A stretch of 64,000 bases of DNA from Phyto melanocephala. Taxonomy: Eukaryota; Arthropoda; Insecta; Diptera; Rhinophoridae. A program made the position numbers and the translations under genes. This document shows positions 22,261 through 34,157 of the stretch, piece after piece. Under the pieces are notes generated by a model. That model saw only the letters and a program-made list of their open reading frames with translations. It ran no database searches and was not told where the DNA came from. The stretch lies in assembly GCA_941918925.1 (NCBI GenBank), contig OW799236.1, forward strand, positions 98,534,562 to 98,598,561. The letters run 5' to 3'. Each line of letters starts with the position of its first letter. Within the stretch, counting starts at the first letter, position 1.

Positions 22261-22910
22261 GATGGTAAGTATAATAATTAAAAAAATATATTTATATATG
22301 TAAATAATATATATGTATGTATACATTATTTAATATTTTGAAACTTTTTAGACTGATTAAAAATGAATTATTAAAGAAAATAATTTATTTAACTTCATAT
22401 GTATGTACATATGTATGTATATACATTCATTATGATCTAATCCAATGTTTATAGCATTTTCTTAAATTATTATTCTTTTAATTTAGTATAAAAATATCCA
22501 CATTCACAATTGTTATTTTCTATTTTTTTATTTGTTTTATTTTAAGTATATTTACGTTCCAAACAAACACTATTAAAAAATGTTTTTAAAAAAAGATGTT
22601 TATTAAATTGAATAAGTAAATAAGGAGAAAAATCTATTCAAATCGATGGAAAATTGAGTATTATCTCTTAAAAACTTCTCTAACTATCTCTTTAAACATT
22701 TTGAGAATAACAATAAGAAAGAAAGAATAATAAAAAAACAAATTGTCAAATTACATATAAACTTATAACTGGTTTTACATATCAATTACTATTACTTTGA
22801 TAAATATTTATGTAAGTAGGTATATGAATGTACGAGTATGTAGTTACTTATACAAGTATGTATTCAACAAAAGTGGCATATAAATAATAAGTTTACAATA
22901 TATGTATGTA
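22261..22910. other. A+T-rich spacer
   Basis: ATGTACAT-type microsatellite runs occur around 22390-22420 and 22890-22910. Nothing else is recognised. Confidence 0.5.
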
Positions 22911-22916
22911 CATACA

Positions 22917-24370
22917 CCCAGCCAGCAATTTTTGAAATTTTTAATCAAATTCGAATCTTTTTTAACTCCTCTGCGCGATTAAAAACACAGATTATGAGCT
23001 CATTTTCTAATCGTGAAAGATACTTTGTTCGGGAGAAAAGTGTCCCTTTTTTAACTCCTCTGCGCGATTAAAAACACAGATTATGAGCTCATTTTCTAAT
23101 CGTGAAAGATACTTTGTTCGGGAAAAAAGTGTCCCTAGCCGAGACTCTTCTTGATGTTTTATTAATGATTCATTTTTTTATACTATGTTCACACAGGCGC
23201 CTTAATTGTCAATTTATAATATTATCGCAATTAAAGGCCTTATTGAGCTCAATTTACCATACTAAAAATTATTTTTAAATTGAGCAATATATACTTAATT
23301 GTTTCACTTATTGTCTAAAACTCGAAATACAACTCTTGAGAATTATGTTCAGTGAGAAGAAAATTCTATAGGTGGCATTTCTTATGTCAAACAAATATAT
23401 ATACAAAAAATAAAAATTAAGAAAATGGAAAATGTTTGAAGAAAATTTTAAAAAAATGTTTAAATAAATTCAAATACATACATATTAGTATATATATGTA
23501 TAAATATAATTGTAAATATATTTTATCAACAGGAAAAACACTGAAGAGAAGGCATTATTTGATTTGGTATCAATACATCGTATTTTACAGCTATCAAATG
23601 CTAATGGAGTAAGGTAAATTAAGTATGTCTGAACACCTTTTTTAATTGCTCAATCATTACTAAATTAAAACAATTAAAAATATCTGTCTGAACAGGATAT
23701 TAGTCAGCTTAGAGTCATTTTCCATCCCTTTTATTATGTCTATTATAGCCTTATTCGATTCGTTTTCTAGTAATTTATCAGTCTTCTTTCTCTTAATTTG
23801 TGAGCCTTTTTCGAGTAATTTATCAGTCATATTTCTAAAAGCTCAAGAGTCTTTTTTGAGTAATTTTTTGGTCGTTTTCTTATTTTTACATCAAAGTTTA
23901 TTTAAAAGAAAATTAATTTTTTCATTAAAAATAGTTGTTTAAATAACAATTAAAGTCCAGCTTTAAGCATTTTAACAACATAAAAATTATATGGTTGTTA
24001 TAACATTTCACAATTAAACGATGTGTACACCTCGATATTACTTTAATAAATGAACAAAAATATAACATATTTCAAGCACCCGCATGATCTGTTTTCGATC
24101 AATCGGTTTTAAATCTTCCAGATGCGCAAAATATAATAATAAATAACGGATATAATACTCACATTTTAAACGCCTGGTTGATCGATTTGCGATTGCAATA
24201 CAATTTGTTATTGTATTTTAAATCAAACTCTTTTTAATCAATAACGCGAATCATTTTCGAGTCCTTTTTTAATCGTGTAAGTGACTAATCAGTTTTTGAT
24301 CACCGAAAGTACTCAGAAAAGACTCAGCATGGTGATTTTTTAAAAAACAATCATCTAAATGCTAGCTGGG
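22917..24370. mobile_element. CCCAGC-ended TIR element (about 1.45 kb)
   Basis: CCCAGCCAGCAATTT (22917) and AAATGCTAGCTGGG (ending 24370) are imperfect inverted ends. Both flanks carry CATACA (22911-22916 and 24371-24376), a possible 6-bp TSD, though such motifs are common here. The inside has an 89-bp tandem duplication (22961-23138) and diverged repeats of GAGTAATTTATCAGTC near 23765-23870. No transposase is seen. The CCCAG ends resemble those of the element at 53225-55476. Confidence 0.65.
22961..23138 (+). repeat. 89-bp near-perfect tandem duplication
   Basis: TTTAACTCCTCTGCGCGATT starts at 22961 and again at 23050. The two units differ at about one base in GGGAGAAAAG/GGGAAAAAAG. It lies in the subterminal region of the CCCAGC-ended element. 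Confidence 0.9.
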
Positions 24371-24376
24371 CATACA

Positions 24377-24852
24377 TAAGTAAAATTACAGTACAAGAAA
24401 AGTTAACAATGTATTAGAAACTATTAAAAAAATTGTAACTTCCCTGTTGGCAAAATCTTCTTTCAAGATATTTTTGAATTTTTCATGCTCGAAATTTTTC
24501 ACTTTCGCAGACGATAATATAATGGAATCATTCGCTAACGACTGCCTTGGTGAGAAATTACTTAGCTGATCATGTATCATAATTCATTGACGACAAAGTT
24601 AGTGACATAGTTCTTTATTGTCGTCTATAAAAGTCTTTTGACTAAAATTTGAGCGATAAAATTCTCAAATTGTTCTTCTGCAATCAAAAAAGAACATTTA
24701 AAATAACGTTTCTTTAAAATGGCATTAAAGAATGGCATTCGAAGATAAGAATATCTTAAATGTAAAATTATGTACAATTAAGTATATGAATATGGGGCGT
24801 TCGTTTACTTTCCAGTAAAGTCCAGTAACTGAGAAAATTTAAAGTTATTTAA
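24377..24852. other. A+T-rich spacer
   Basis: A 64-codon minus-strand frame at 24386-24580 has no recognisable motif. Nothing else is seen. Confidence 0.45.
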
Positions 24853-25922
24853 AACAAGGCAGAGCGCTATATTCGGCCGTACCGAATATCAAAGTTATGA
24901 AGATATAGGTATAATGGCCACATCGGAGCTTAGCCTAGATTTTAGATTTCATACAATATTCTATTTTCTTTATTCTTTCCGACGTCATCTTTGATTTTGA
25001 ATTTTTACAAAGTGACTGTATTCTACTAGTCAAGCCAATATACCCATATTATTAAGGTTAAAAAAATTAGCTCAGCCATTTTTTTCAGACGCCATCTTGA
25101 ATTTTACACTTTTTTATAGTTTACTACATTGTACACACGAGGCCATCTTGAATTTTTTTGCTTTTCATATTTAACTACATATATTTTAATACTCAAGCCC
25201 TTTCACTTGATCCCTATATTGGCTCTCTTGGTTATATAGAAACTTAAAATATCTTTTTTTGTTGTTAAGTTTTATGAAAAACACTGAAGCAGTTGTACTT
25301 TGGTGTTTATATCTCAGTTAGTTTTAAACCGATTTCTAAGTTTTTCTAAGAATTAATTTCTGAGACTACAGCTTCCTATTTGGTATCTTACACGTGTTCA
25401 AAAATTATTAAGGAGTTTAAAAAATTTTGATATACTTATTTAAAAAAATATATTTTTTTCAAATAATTTTTGGCTATAACTTTGCCGATTAGTGACCAAT
25501 TTGTCTAAAATTTTTTATGAGTATCTCCAGACGCAAACCAAATTTATAAAACGTAACAACTATATATATTAAAGTTGTAACCTATAAATTATCCTAGGGC
25601 CGAAAAATTTTGATTTTTGTGGTAAAAATAAACAGTGTTTATTTGCTTATATCTCAGATACATAGTTATGGAGTGATTGTGCTGATTTCCAATACCAAGC
25701 TCCCGAATATTTATGATATTTTGATACCTCACACGGATCTTGGCTATGTTGGGGTATCCCAAAAAGTTGATTTCAACGGACTGACAAACAGACGGGTAAT
25801 GCTTTATTGATAACCTATTCATAAGCTTTCAGAAAATATATACTTTATGGGGTTGAAAATAATATTATAGATATTTCACAGCCTATATATACCCTTTTAC
25901 ACTGTCGTATGAAGGGTATAAA
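24853..25922 (+). mobile_element. D-type TATACCC repeat, near full length (D2)
   Basis: Starts AACAAGGCAGAGCGCTATAT / TCGGCCGTACCGAAT and ends TACACTGTCGTATGAAGGGT / ATAAAA. Between lie GACGTCATCTTTGATTTTGA and ACGCCATCTTGAATTTTACA blocks, GAAGCAGTTGTACTTTGG, the CTCAGATACATAGTTATGG block, ACTGACAAACAGACGGG and CTTTATGGGGTTG. The repeated GCCATCTTG blocks mark type D. The frames at 25589-25822 are shadows. Confidence 0.8.
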
Positions 25923-26759
25923 AATAACTCCCACAAAAAATATTTAGAGCAAAAAGTACGCAAACGGAAAAATTGTAAACAATTGTAAGTTAAGCAAAAC
26001 AGCTGTTAGATTCAAGCACGTTGTGTTGTAATTATGTATACTTTTAACTACTCAATACAATAACTTTTCTGTAATATGAAAATTTTTATAAAATCATTAT
26101 TAAAAATGTATACATTTTTCGTTTCGGTCAACTGTAAAACTTATTTTTATACCCGCCACCAAAAAAATGGTGGGGGTATATTCATTTTGTCATTCCGTTT
26201 GTAACACATCGAAATATCCATTTTAGACCCCATAAAGTATATATATTCTGAATCAGGGTTTGATTTGATGACGATCTAGCTATGTCCGTCCGTCTGTCCG
26301 TCTGTTGAAAGCACGATAGAGGTCGCACCGAAAAAGCTAGGGGGCTCAAATTTTGCCAGAATCTTTCTTATAGACAAGGTTTGTTTGGTATTGAAAATGG
26401 GCTAAATCGGAATATTAGGAAGAGAGTTATAGCTCGAAAAGCAAGAGTAGGTCGAAAAAACCATGTCCTTCAAACATCGAATAAAATGGAATTGTGTCTA
26501 AACGCATTAACGTAGACTCATGAAACTTCGAATATATATTTCCTGAGTAAAAACAATATTTTTCCCCGAAAATTATCTAAATCTATGCATTAGGAGAGGA
26601 GTTATCGATCAAAATGTACGAAAATTTATACCGCACAGTGTATTTTTCGGTATATTTAAAAACAAAAACGTCATAAAAGCAACAAAATTGGATGTACGAC
26701 TCTGAAATTTTGCACACTTTGCTTATTAGTGAGACGCTTTTTTGTAACTGAAAATCAAT

Positions 26760-28660
26760 GTGCCACGCCCACTTTTACGCCCACCTCCCATATAACGTTT
26801 TACCCAAAATTCATATAATTTCTCAATTTATATAGATTTTGGAATAATAAAGGGCTATATTGAAACATCTCAGTTGTAATCATTCGAAAATATAACTTTG
26901 ACACGCCCACTATAACGCCCACTTTTCACGTTATATACCGTTAATGAAATTTAAAAGCTCATAAAACCGCCAAAATTAGAGGTATGATGATCAAATTCGC
27001 TACGTATATCCTCCTAGGCAATGTCATTACTGTGCCAGAAAATTAAGGCGCCACGCCCACTTTAACGCCCACCTCCCATATAACGTTTTACTTAAAATTC
27101 ATATAATTTCTCTATTAATAAAGATTTTGGCATTCTAAAGGGCTATATTGAAACACCTAAGTTGTACTCATTCGCAAAAATAACTTTGACACGCCTACTA
27201 TAACGCCCACTTTTCACGTTATAGACCGTTAATGAAATTTAAAAGCTTATAAAACCGCCAAAATTAGAGGTATGATGATCAAATTCGCTACGTATATCCT
27301 TCTAGGCAATGTCATTACTGTGCCAGAAAATTAAGGCGCCACGCCCACTTTAACGCCCACCTCCCATATAACGTTTTACTTAAAATTCATATAATTTCTC
27401 TATTAATAAAGATTTTGGAATTATAAAGGGCTATATTGAAACACCTAAGTTGTACTCATTCGCATAAATAACTTTTACACGCCTACTATAACGCCCACTT
27501 TTCACGTTATATACCGTTAATGAAATTTAAAAGCTCATAAAACCGCCAAAATTAGAGGTATGATGATAAAATTCGCTACATATATCCTCCTAGGCAATGT
27601 CATTACTGTGCCAGAAAATTAACGCGCCACGCACACTTAAACGCCCACCTCCCATATAACGTTTTACTTAAAATTCATATAATTTCTCTCTTAATAAAGA
27701 TTTTGGCATTCTAAAGGGCTATATTGAAACACCTAAGTTGTACTCATTCGCAAAAATAACTTTGACACGCCTACTATAACGCCCACTTTTCACGTTATAG
27801 ACCGTTAATGAAATTTAAAAGCTTATAAAACCGCCAAAATTAGAGGTATGATGATCAAATTCGCTACGTGTATCCTCCTAGGCAATGTCATTACTGTGCA
27901 TGAAAATTAAGGCGCCACGCCTACTTTAACGCCCACCTCCCATATAACGTTTTACTTAAAATTCATATAATTTCTCTATTAATAAAGATTTTGGAATTAT
28001 AAAGGGCTATATTGAAACACCTTAGTTGTACTCATTCGCAAAAATAACTTTTACACGCCTACTATAACGCCCACTTTTGACGTTATATACCGTTAATGTA
28101 ATTTAAAAGCTCATAAAACCGCCAAAATTAGAGGTATGATGATAAAATTTGCTAAGTATATCCCCCTAGGCAATGTCATTACTGTGCCAGAAAATTAAAG
28201 TGCCACGCCTACTTTTATGCCCACCTCCCATATAACGTTTTACTCAAAATTCCTATAATTTCTCTATTAATAAAGATTTTGGAATTATAAAGGGCTATAT
28301 TGAAACACCTTAGTTGTACTCATTCGCAAAAATAACTTTTACACGCCTACTATAACGCCCACTTTTCACGTAATCTACCGTTAATGAAATTTAAAAGCTC
28401 ATAAAACCGCCAAAATTAGAGGTATGATGATCAAATTTGCTACGTATATCCTTCTAATCAATGTTATTGTTGTGCCAAAAAGTTTAGGTGACACACCCAC
28501 TTTAACGACTACCTCCCATATAACGGTTTATCTTAAATTCATGTAATTTCTCTATTGACAAAGTTTTTGGGAAAATAAAGGACTATATTGAAATATCTAA
28601 GTTGTATTTATTAGCAGAAACTTTATTGACACAGCTACTTTAACACACTTTCATTGAAAG
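26760..28660. repeat. Tandem array, seven units with exact 288-bp period
   Basis: The anchor CCACCTCCCATATAACG (last copy CTACCTCCC) begins at 26781, 27069, 27357, 27645, 27933, 28221 and 28509, so every step is exactly 288 bp. A second anchor, ATGTCATTACTGTGCC, begins at 27021, 27309, 27597, 27885, 28173 and, mutated, 28461. Units contain GCCACGCCCACTTTAACGCC, TATTGAAACACCTAAGTTGT and AAAGCTCATAAAACCGCC. The first and last units are the most diverged, as expected for a growing array. Confidence 0.95.
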
Positions 28661-28702
28661 ACTACATTTACAAAAGCATTTTAGTAGCATATCGAAGTTA
28701 TA

Positions 28703-29306
28703 AAGGGTGGTTAAATTTAAAGGACCGATGTTGTATTTAAATAAAACACAAATTATTTAGGATATTATTATTTCTTTTTATAATGATAATATTTGTATGG
28801 TTCAATTATGTATTTAACAAAATATTGGCCAAATGGCCCCCCCATCCTTGGCGCCACTCCTCTATCTGATGGTCCAAATTTTCAATGACAATATTGATGC
28901 TCAAATGTTGGGCATGATGATGAGTCGAGGTTGACTGCTCTTTTGCCACACTATCGCAAAAAACAGCAATAGTTCCCATTCAACGAACTAAGAAGGCATT
29001 CACAGATTTTCTAACATTTTATACAGACCTGTTTTACAGAAATTTAAATATTTTTTACAATTCTCCCGATTGTGGACGAATTTGAACGATTATGTTGATC
29101 AAAAGAATTACGAAGTGCACTAAATGCATTTTGATTTGAACGCCCATTTTTATAAAAAAAACCTGAATAACTTTAAAGCATTGCTCATTTGTGTATCTTT
29201 CCACGGATCAAATTGAGTAAGTTTGAGATTAAGAAATGTCAAGTGAAATGCTGAAAACTAGGTGTAGTTCACCTTCAACATGGGCCCTTAAAATTTAACC
29301 ACCCTC
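28703..29306 (-). pseudogene. Internally deleted mariner-like element (about 600 bp)
   Basis: Inverted ends AAGGGTGGTTAAATTTAAAG and AATTTAACCACCCT are flanked by TA. On the minus strand the remnants read NEQCFKVIQVF..IKMGVQ and FVHNRENC-like scraps of an N-terminal HTH, a middle piece EQSTSTHHHAQHLSIN, and then LDHQIEEWRQGWGGHLANIL, which resembles the extreme C-terminus of insect mariner-like transposases. The catalytic domain is deleted and frames are broken. It lies inside repeat C2. Confidence 0.7.
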
Positions 29307-29690
29307 TACAAAGAAAGTGATACATATTTTATTATAAAGAGATTATTCCATAATGATTTACAAAATAATAAATATTGTGCTTTAAATGTACACAAAATTG
29401 GTGGTGGGTATAAAAGATTCGGCACAGCCGAATATAGTGCTCTTACTTCTTTTTTTTAAACTTTCTTTACATTTGTCTATGTAAATTATATAAAATACAT
29501 TTAGTTTTGAATATTGAATACCCTAAAACATGTATAGTACTGAGTACCCAAATGACCATCTTTTGTACAACTCAAAACTAAATGTAAATAAAAAAATAAA
29601 AAAAATAACAAAGAAACAGCTTTTTCATTTGCATTGTATGTATATTAAAAAGCTACTAAATTTAATAAAACATGTTTATATATGTATCTA

Positions 29691-29806
29691 CTGCCGTATT
29701 CATAAAAAATTTTTTAAGTTTATTGAATGCTTATTTGACAAATTTCTATGCAATATCTGTCAAATAAGCTTTTAATAAACCTAAAATAATTTTATGAATA
29801 CAGCAG
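29691..29806. mobile_element. Palindromic MITE, family P copy 3
   Basis: CTGCCGTATTCATAAAAAAT pairs with ATTTTATGAATACAGCAG. The loop reads GACAAATTTCTATGCAATAT / CTGTC, the reverse orientation of copies 1 (5' half) and 2, meaning it inserted in the other orientation. Confidence 0.82.
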
Positions 29807-29889
29807 TTAATCTGTTGCAGATTTTTTATTTTTTAATATTTTTTTTTATAATTTTAAGTTGATTTACAATTTGGTGTTTTTGTGTAAAC

Positions 29890-30191
29890 GAATGCAATCC
29901 AGTAAGAACTTGTGGAAAATTGTCACCGAACGAACCTTATATTCTATACACATGTAGGTACAAATGTGTATAAATAGAACAAAAAATACAAACCAAATGG
30001 CCGCCAGCTACAATATACATATTATACAATATGGTCGTCGATGACAAGATTAGCGAAATGTCTTGTGGGATTCCGTAGTGATTTGTTTGAAAATATCTTT
30101 CACAATTTTGATGAGCTATTCTCAATATGCCTTTCACGACTTAACGTTTTCTTGTACCTACATGGATGTCTTGAAGAGATTGCCAACTGGG
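29890..30191. repeat. Remnant related to the CCCAGTTGGC-ended element, one end
   Basis: ATGGATGTCTTGAAGAGATTGC / CAACTGGG at 30166-30191 matches the right end of the 53225-55476 element (GATGTCTTCAAGACATGGCC / AACTGGG). TATGGTCGTCGATGACAAG (about 30030) matches its GTCGT/ACGAC subterminal motifs. A matching left end was not identified with confidence, so the left limit is a guess. Confidence 0.5.
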
Positions 30192-30789
30192 TAATTATAC
30201 ATGTACAAAAGAAAGCACACAAAAACACAAATTAATCAACCTTTAGATGTTTATAGAGCAAAATATAATTTTTAATTTAATTTGTATTATTTTGACTTCA
30301 AATTGAGGTACTTTATTGTGTCACATTATCAGGTAATTAATTGTAAAACCTCAATATAGCCATAATAAAAAATAGTGCTTCGGACGAAACATGTGTGATA
30401 GGGAGAAATGTAAAAGTTGCACTTACAAACTTGTTCTTGCCAAAATCTTAAATCTTAATGTATATTAAATTTAAATAGTTAATTTTTTCAAATTCTAGAT
30501 GGCGCAAAAACAATTCTTGGTGGCATACCAGAATGGGCTAGTTACGACAATGTCTTTAAATGTATTTACGTATTTCATTGTTTGTGGTTGTCACAAATTT
30601 GTAAAGTTTAGACAGAATATCTTATTTAAAATTTTAAAATTTTTCTTTTTGAAGTGATATACATACATACATATGTATGTACATATGTATCTTAAAAAAA
30701 TTGAATAAAGTAACTCATAGCAAAACGTGCAATAGTGTTAATAAATAGAATTTTGACACAAGATTTTTAAATAATTTTTAAAATTTTTC
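30192..30789. other. A+T-rich spacer
   Basis: No recognised feature apart from a TACATACATATGTATGTACA microsatellite palindrome near 30660-30685. Confidence 0.5.
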
Positions 30790-31012
30790 AGGAAAGCAAA
30801 AAAAGTAAAAACAAAAAGGAGTTCCGAACGGACATGGGTTATATTTTTGTTTTATATTTTAGATGGGCGTGGTACCTCCCATACAAATTGAACACATTTT
30901 TTAATATATTTTGAGAACTATAGCAGATATTCTCTTCAAACTTTGTACGAGTTATACATATATAGGAAACTTTAAACAAAATTTAGGTGTTTAGTAAGAA
31001 AGTTGAAAAATT
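30790..31012 (-). repeat. Reverse fragment of the 20297-22260 composite repeat
   Basis: Shared blocks, inverted relative to 21950-22160: CCGAACGGACATGGGTTATA, GGGCGTGGTACCTCCCATAC, TTGAGAACTATAGCAGATAT and CAAACTTTGTACGAGT. No coding capacity. Confidence 0.65.
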
Positions 31013-31193
31013 TGTTTTTTCTCGACTTAAGTTGCTTTGTAAAAAGTTCATAGAAATATAAAAGTGTTTTTTTATAAAAAAAAAACTTTTATTTTAATAA
31101 AAGAGTTGAAAGAGAAATGATAAAAAATGAGACGTCGTCAGTGACGTTTATGGGAATTCCCAAAGTTATGCTACCACATGTAAATATTTTTCT

Positions 31194-32060
31194 TTTTTAT
31201 ACACACCACCAATAAAATGGTGGGGGTATATTCATATTGTTATTCCGTTTGTAACACAAGGCACTTTAGACCATAAAGTATATAATTTCTGTGTACTGGT
31301 ATTATTTAAGGACGATCTAGCTATGTCCGTCCGTCTGTTGAAAGCACGATAGAGCTCGAACCAAAAAAGTTAGGGGGCTCAAATTTTGCAGGAATATTTC
31401 TAATACTCAATGTTTGATTGGTATTGATCGGCGTATTAGGAAGTGAATTATAGCTCGTAATGCAAGAGTAGGCTAAAACAACCATGTCCTTCCAACATCG
31501 AATAAAATGCAATTGTGTCTTAACGCATTGCCGTAGAGCAAATTAAAAACGTAATAAAACTGACAAATGTAGATAAATGATTCTGAAATTTTTATGGAAA
31601 TTGTTCTTTAATTTAAGGACTTGAAATAACGAAAAATTAAGGTGACACACCCGCTTTTACGCCCATCTCCCATATAACGCTTTATCTCAAATTCATATAT
31701 GTATATTCTCTATGGATAAAGATTTTGGAAGAATAGGGGACTCTACCTTATATTGAAATATCTAAGTTAATTTTAACAGCAGAAACTACTTAGACTTCAA
31801 CGTCCACTTCTCACATAATTTACTGTTAATGATATTTAAAAGCTCGTAAAAACGACAAATTTAGAGGTATGATGATGAAATTTTGCATGTAATTTTGAAA
31901 GAATAAAGGACTCTATATTAAAATATTTAAGTTGAATTTATTAGCAGAAACTACTTTAACGCCCACTTCTCACATAGTTTACTGTTAATGATATTAAAAA
32001 GCTCGTAAAATCGAAAGAGTTATATGTATTATTGTGACATGCCCACACAAAGCTAAGCAT
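31194..32060 (-). repeat. C-type TATACCC repeat (C3), no tandem array
   Basis: Begins TATACACACCACC..AAAATGGTGGGGGTATA, then TTATTCCGTTTGTAACACAA, ACGATCTAGCTATGTCCGTC and two diverged inner units around CACATAATTTACTGTTAATG / CACATAGTTTACTGTTAATG (about 31810 and 31970). It ends near CATGCCCACACAAAGCTAAG without the TTCGGC edge. The 63-codon frame at 31321 is a shadow. Confidence 0.75.
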
Positions 32061-33104
32061 ATATTTTCTGAGAATTTATAACCACTATGATTATGAAATA
32101 TTAAATGTATCTTTTAGCTTTTTTCAACATTAAATTTAACTATTTTAGACTTTTTCTTTATTTAAATATCATGTTATTAAAAAAATATTTTATCAGAATA
32201 AGTTATGTGCAGTTAGTTAAAAAATAATTAAAATAATCTGGCAATGCAAAAACAAACGCTGTTACTGATTTTATCTACAAACATACATAAATGCACTATT
32301 AATGGTTAAATTAAACATATCACAACCATATAAAAAAGTTGTTTAAATCAAACTTATGAGCAACACTGTATTTGACTATAGGTGACTCGCCATCAGCGAT
32401 GCCACAAGGAAAATAATTATCCCACCAATTTTTTTTAACGGACCAAAGCCTACTAAAACCTACTATTTTCACAAATTGCCTTTCCAAATATAAATTCAAT
32501 GATTAAAATAGCAAAAAAAATATTTTTAAATAAATAAAAGATATAAAAAAATAGTTATAAATTAATACAATATATTAATATTAAAAATTCTTTGCTATTG
32601 AAAAGTTTTCACGATTAATTTGTATTTAATATTTTTTAAATGGTTACAAATACATTTATTAGTATTAATCTAGATGAAAGTAAACTAATTTTCTAAATGT
32701 TGACAATTGAGGTAATACAAATACATGTAAATTAGCTTTTCTTAGAAAGGATTGTTGTAAATTTTACCAATTCAACATACTCCTTTAATTTTCTTCATTA
32801 TGCCAATTGAATGCTATGTACTGACACCTAAAGTTATCTACAACATTTGAATATTTCAGGTATAAATACAGAGCTCTAGCACATTAAATTAAAATAAGAA
32901 ATTGTTAAGAACATTAATTAATTATATACTAATGTCTTTGATCTTTTTTATTTTTATTTATATCAAATAAATAAAAATAATATTAACATTGAAACTACTA
33001 TTAAGCTTGAAAACTAGAATACTCAAAATTAAAAATCGGGTCTGAAAAAAATGGAATAGAATAATGCAGTACATCAAAAAACAAATCTAATAAAGTTACC
33101 AATA
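32061..33104. other. A+T-rich sequence without recognised genes
   Basis: No repeat edges or coding exons were recognised. The GACTCGCCATCAGCGATGCC patch near 32385 could be the end of a degraded element but has no partner. Confidence 0.45.
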
Positions 33105-33112
33105 GGGTGGTC

Positions 33113-34149
33113 GACTCGGTTTTAAAACCGGTGGAAAACCCGGTATTTCCTTTTTCTGCTGACGGTTTTTTTCTAAATGTTGATTTTTCGAATATCGAAT
33201 ACACCGGTTTTTTATCCGAAAAAGCCGGTTTTTTATTTTTTTAAGTTTATTTTTATATATCTTTGTAACCAATCGTACCAGAGTATATTTAGTACGCGAA
33301 AAGTTTTCAAAACTCAGAAAATAAAAACTGTTGAATATTCTTCCATAATATTGTAAGAAATTTATTTGTTGTTTAAAAAACAAATGTAAAATAAGAAAAA
33401 TAATTGAGCTTAAATATTATTTTTTTATAAGATATAAACCTAATGTTAAAACTTAAAGGTAATTGAAGCATAAACTTAGCTGATCGATCACTTTTAGGTT
33501 AAAAGTGTAGTTACAATAAAAAAAACAATAATTTCTTCTTCCAGATCCTAATTTTAAATAATGGCATTGAGTGTCTGTCAACTTAAATTTCAATTAAACC
33601 ATGGAACAAACTAGTTTATGCCTATATTTGTATGTCTGTCAGGGGTATAAGAAAGAATTTTCAAAATGAAATTTTAAGGATTTTCTCCCTAGCTTTTAAA
33701 ATGTATTTGAAATTACAGAAATCATTTAAAACAAAATACGTTAGTGCATATTAGTTTAAAAGATCTATTTAACATTAAAAAATGTACAAAAGGAGATACA
33801 AAAATTTATAACTTATTTATTTATGTATTTATTTATTTTACTTGTAAAGAGTACCTTTTGTCGTTAAATTCAACTAATTAAAACCAAATTAGTCAACTGC
33901 ATTCATGTCAGTTATTGCGTTTTTATGCAGCCAAACGTATATAAACTGTAAAAATTTCATATTTAGAAATATTTTTTTATAATCTTTTTTTTAATATTTT
34001 TTCTTTAAATATTATATTTTATATATTCGAACCGGTTACCCGGTTTTATCTCAATTTTCAAAATAGCAACCGGTTTTTTTTTAATTCTAAATTTCAAACT
34101 ACAATTTGAAAACCGGTTTCTTAAAAAAGTCGAATAATCGAACACTCTA
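33113..34149. mobile_element. hAT-like non-autonomous element H2 with 8-bp TSD
   Basis: The element reads TAGGGTGGTCGACTCGG ... TCGAATAATCGAACACTCTA and is flanked by GTTACCAA on both sides (33105-33112 and 34150-34157), a perfect 8-bp duplication as hAT transposases make. CCGGTTTT boxes lie near both ends, and the interior matches H1 (17069-18057) with an extra stretch of about 60 bp near 33862-33925. The frames at 33001-33383 (-) are shadows without a transposase domain. Confidence 0.88.
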
Positions 34150-34157
34150 GTTACCAA

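Larger units (their letters stand above)
26145..29450 (-). mobile_element. C-type TATACCC repeat with amplified interior (C2, 3.3 kb)
   Basis: Starts TATACCCGCCACC..AAAATGGTGGGGGTATA, a terminal hairpin, and ends GGTGGTGGGTATAAAAGATT / CGGCACAGCCGAATATAG then TGCTCTTACTTC. The interior carries the 288-bp array at about 26760-28660 and the mariner derivative at 28703-29306. Without these two it would be close to 0.8-1.1 kb, the size of other C copies. No coding frame of its own is visible. Confidence 0.85.

Noticed and set aside
26760..28660. CRISPR-like array
   Set aside because: The units are contiguous 288-bp tandems without unique spacers, in a eukaryotic repeat.
33001..33383. Minus-strand frames of 67 and 95 codons as a possible hAT transposase
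   Set aside because: Sequence is shared DNA of a non-coding hAT-like element. No RNase H-like or dimerisation motifs are present.
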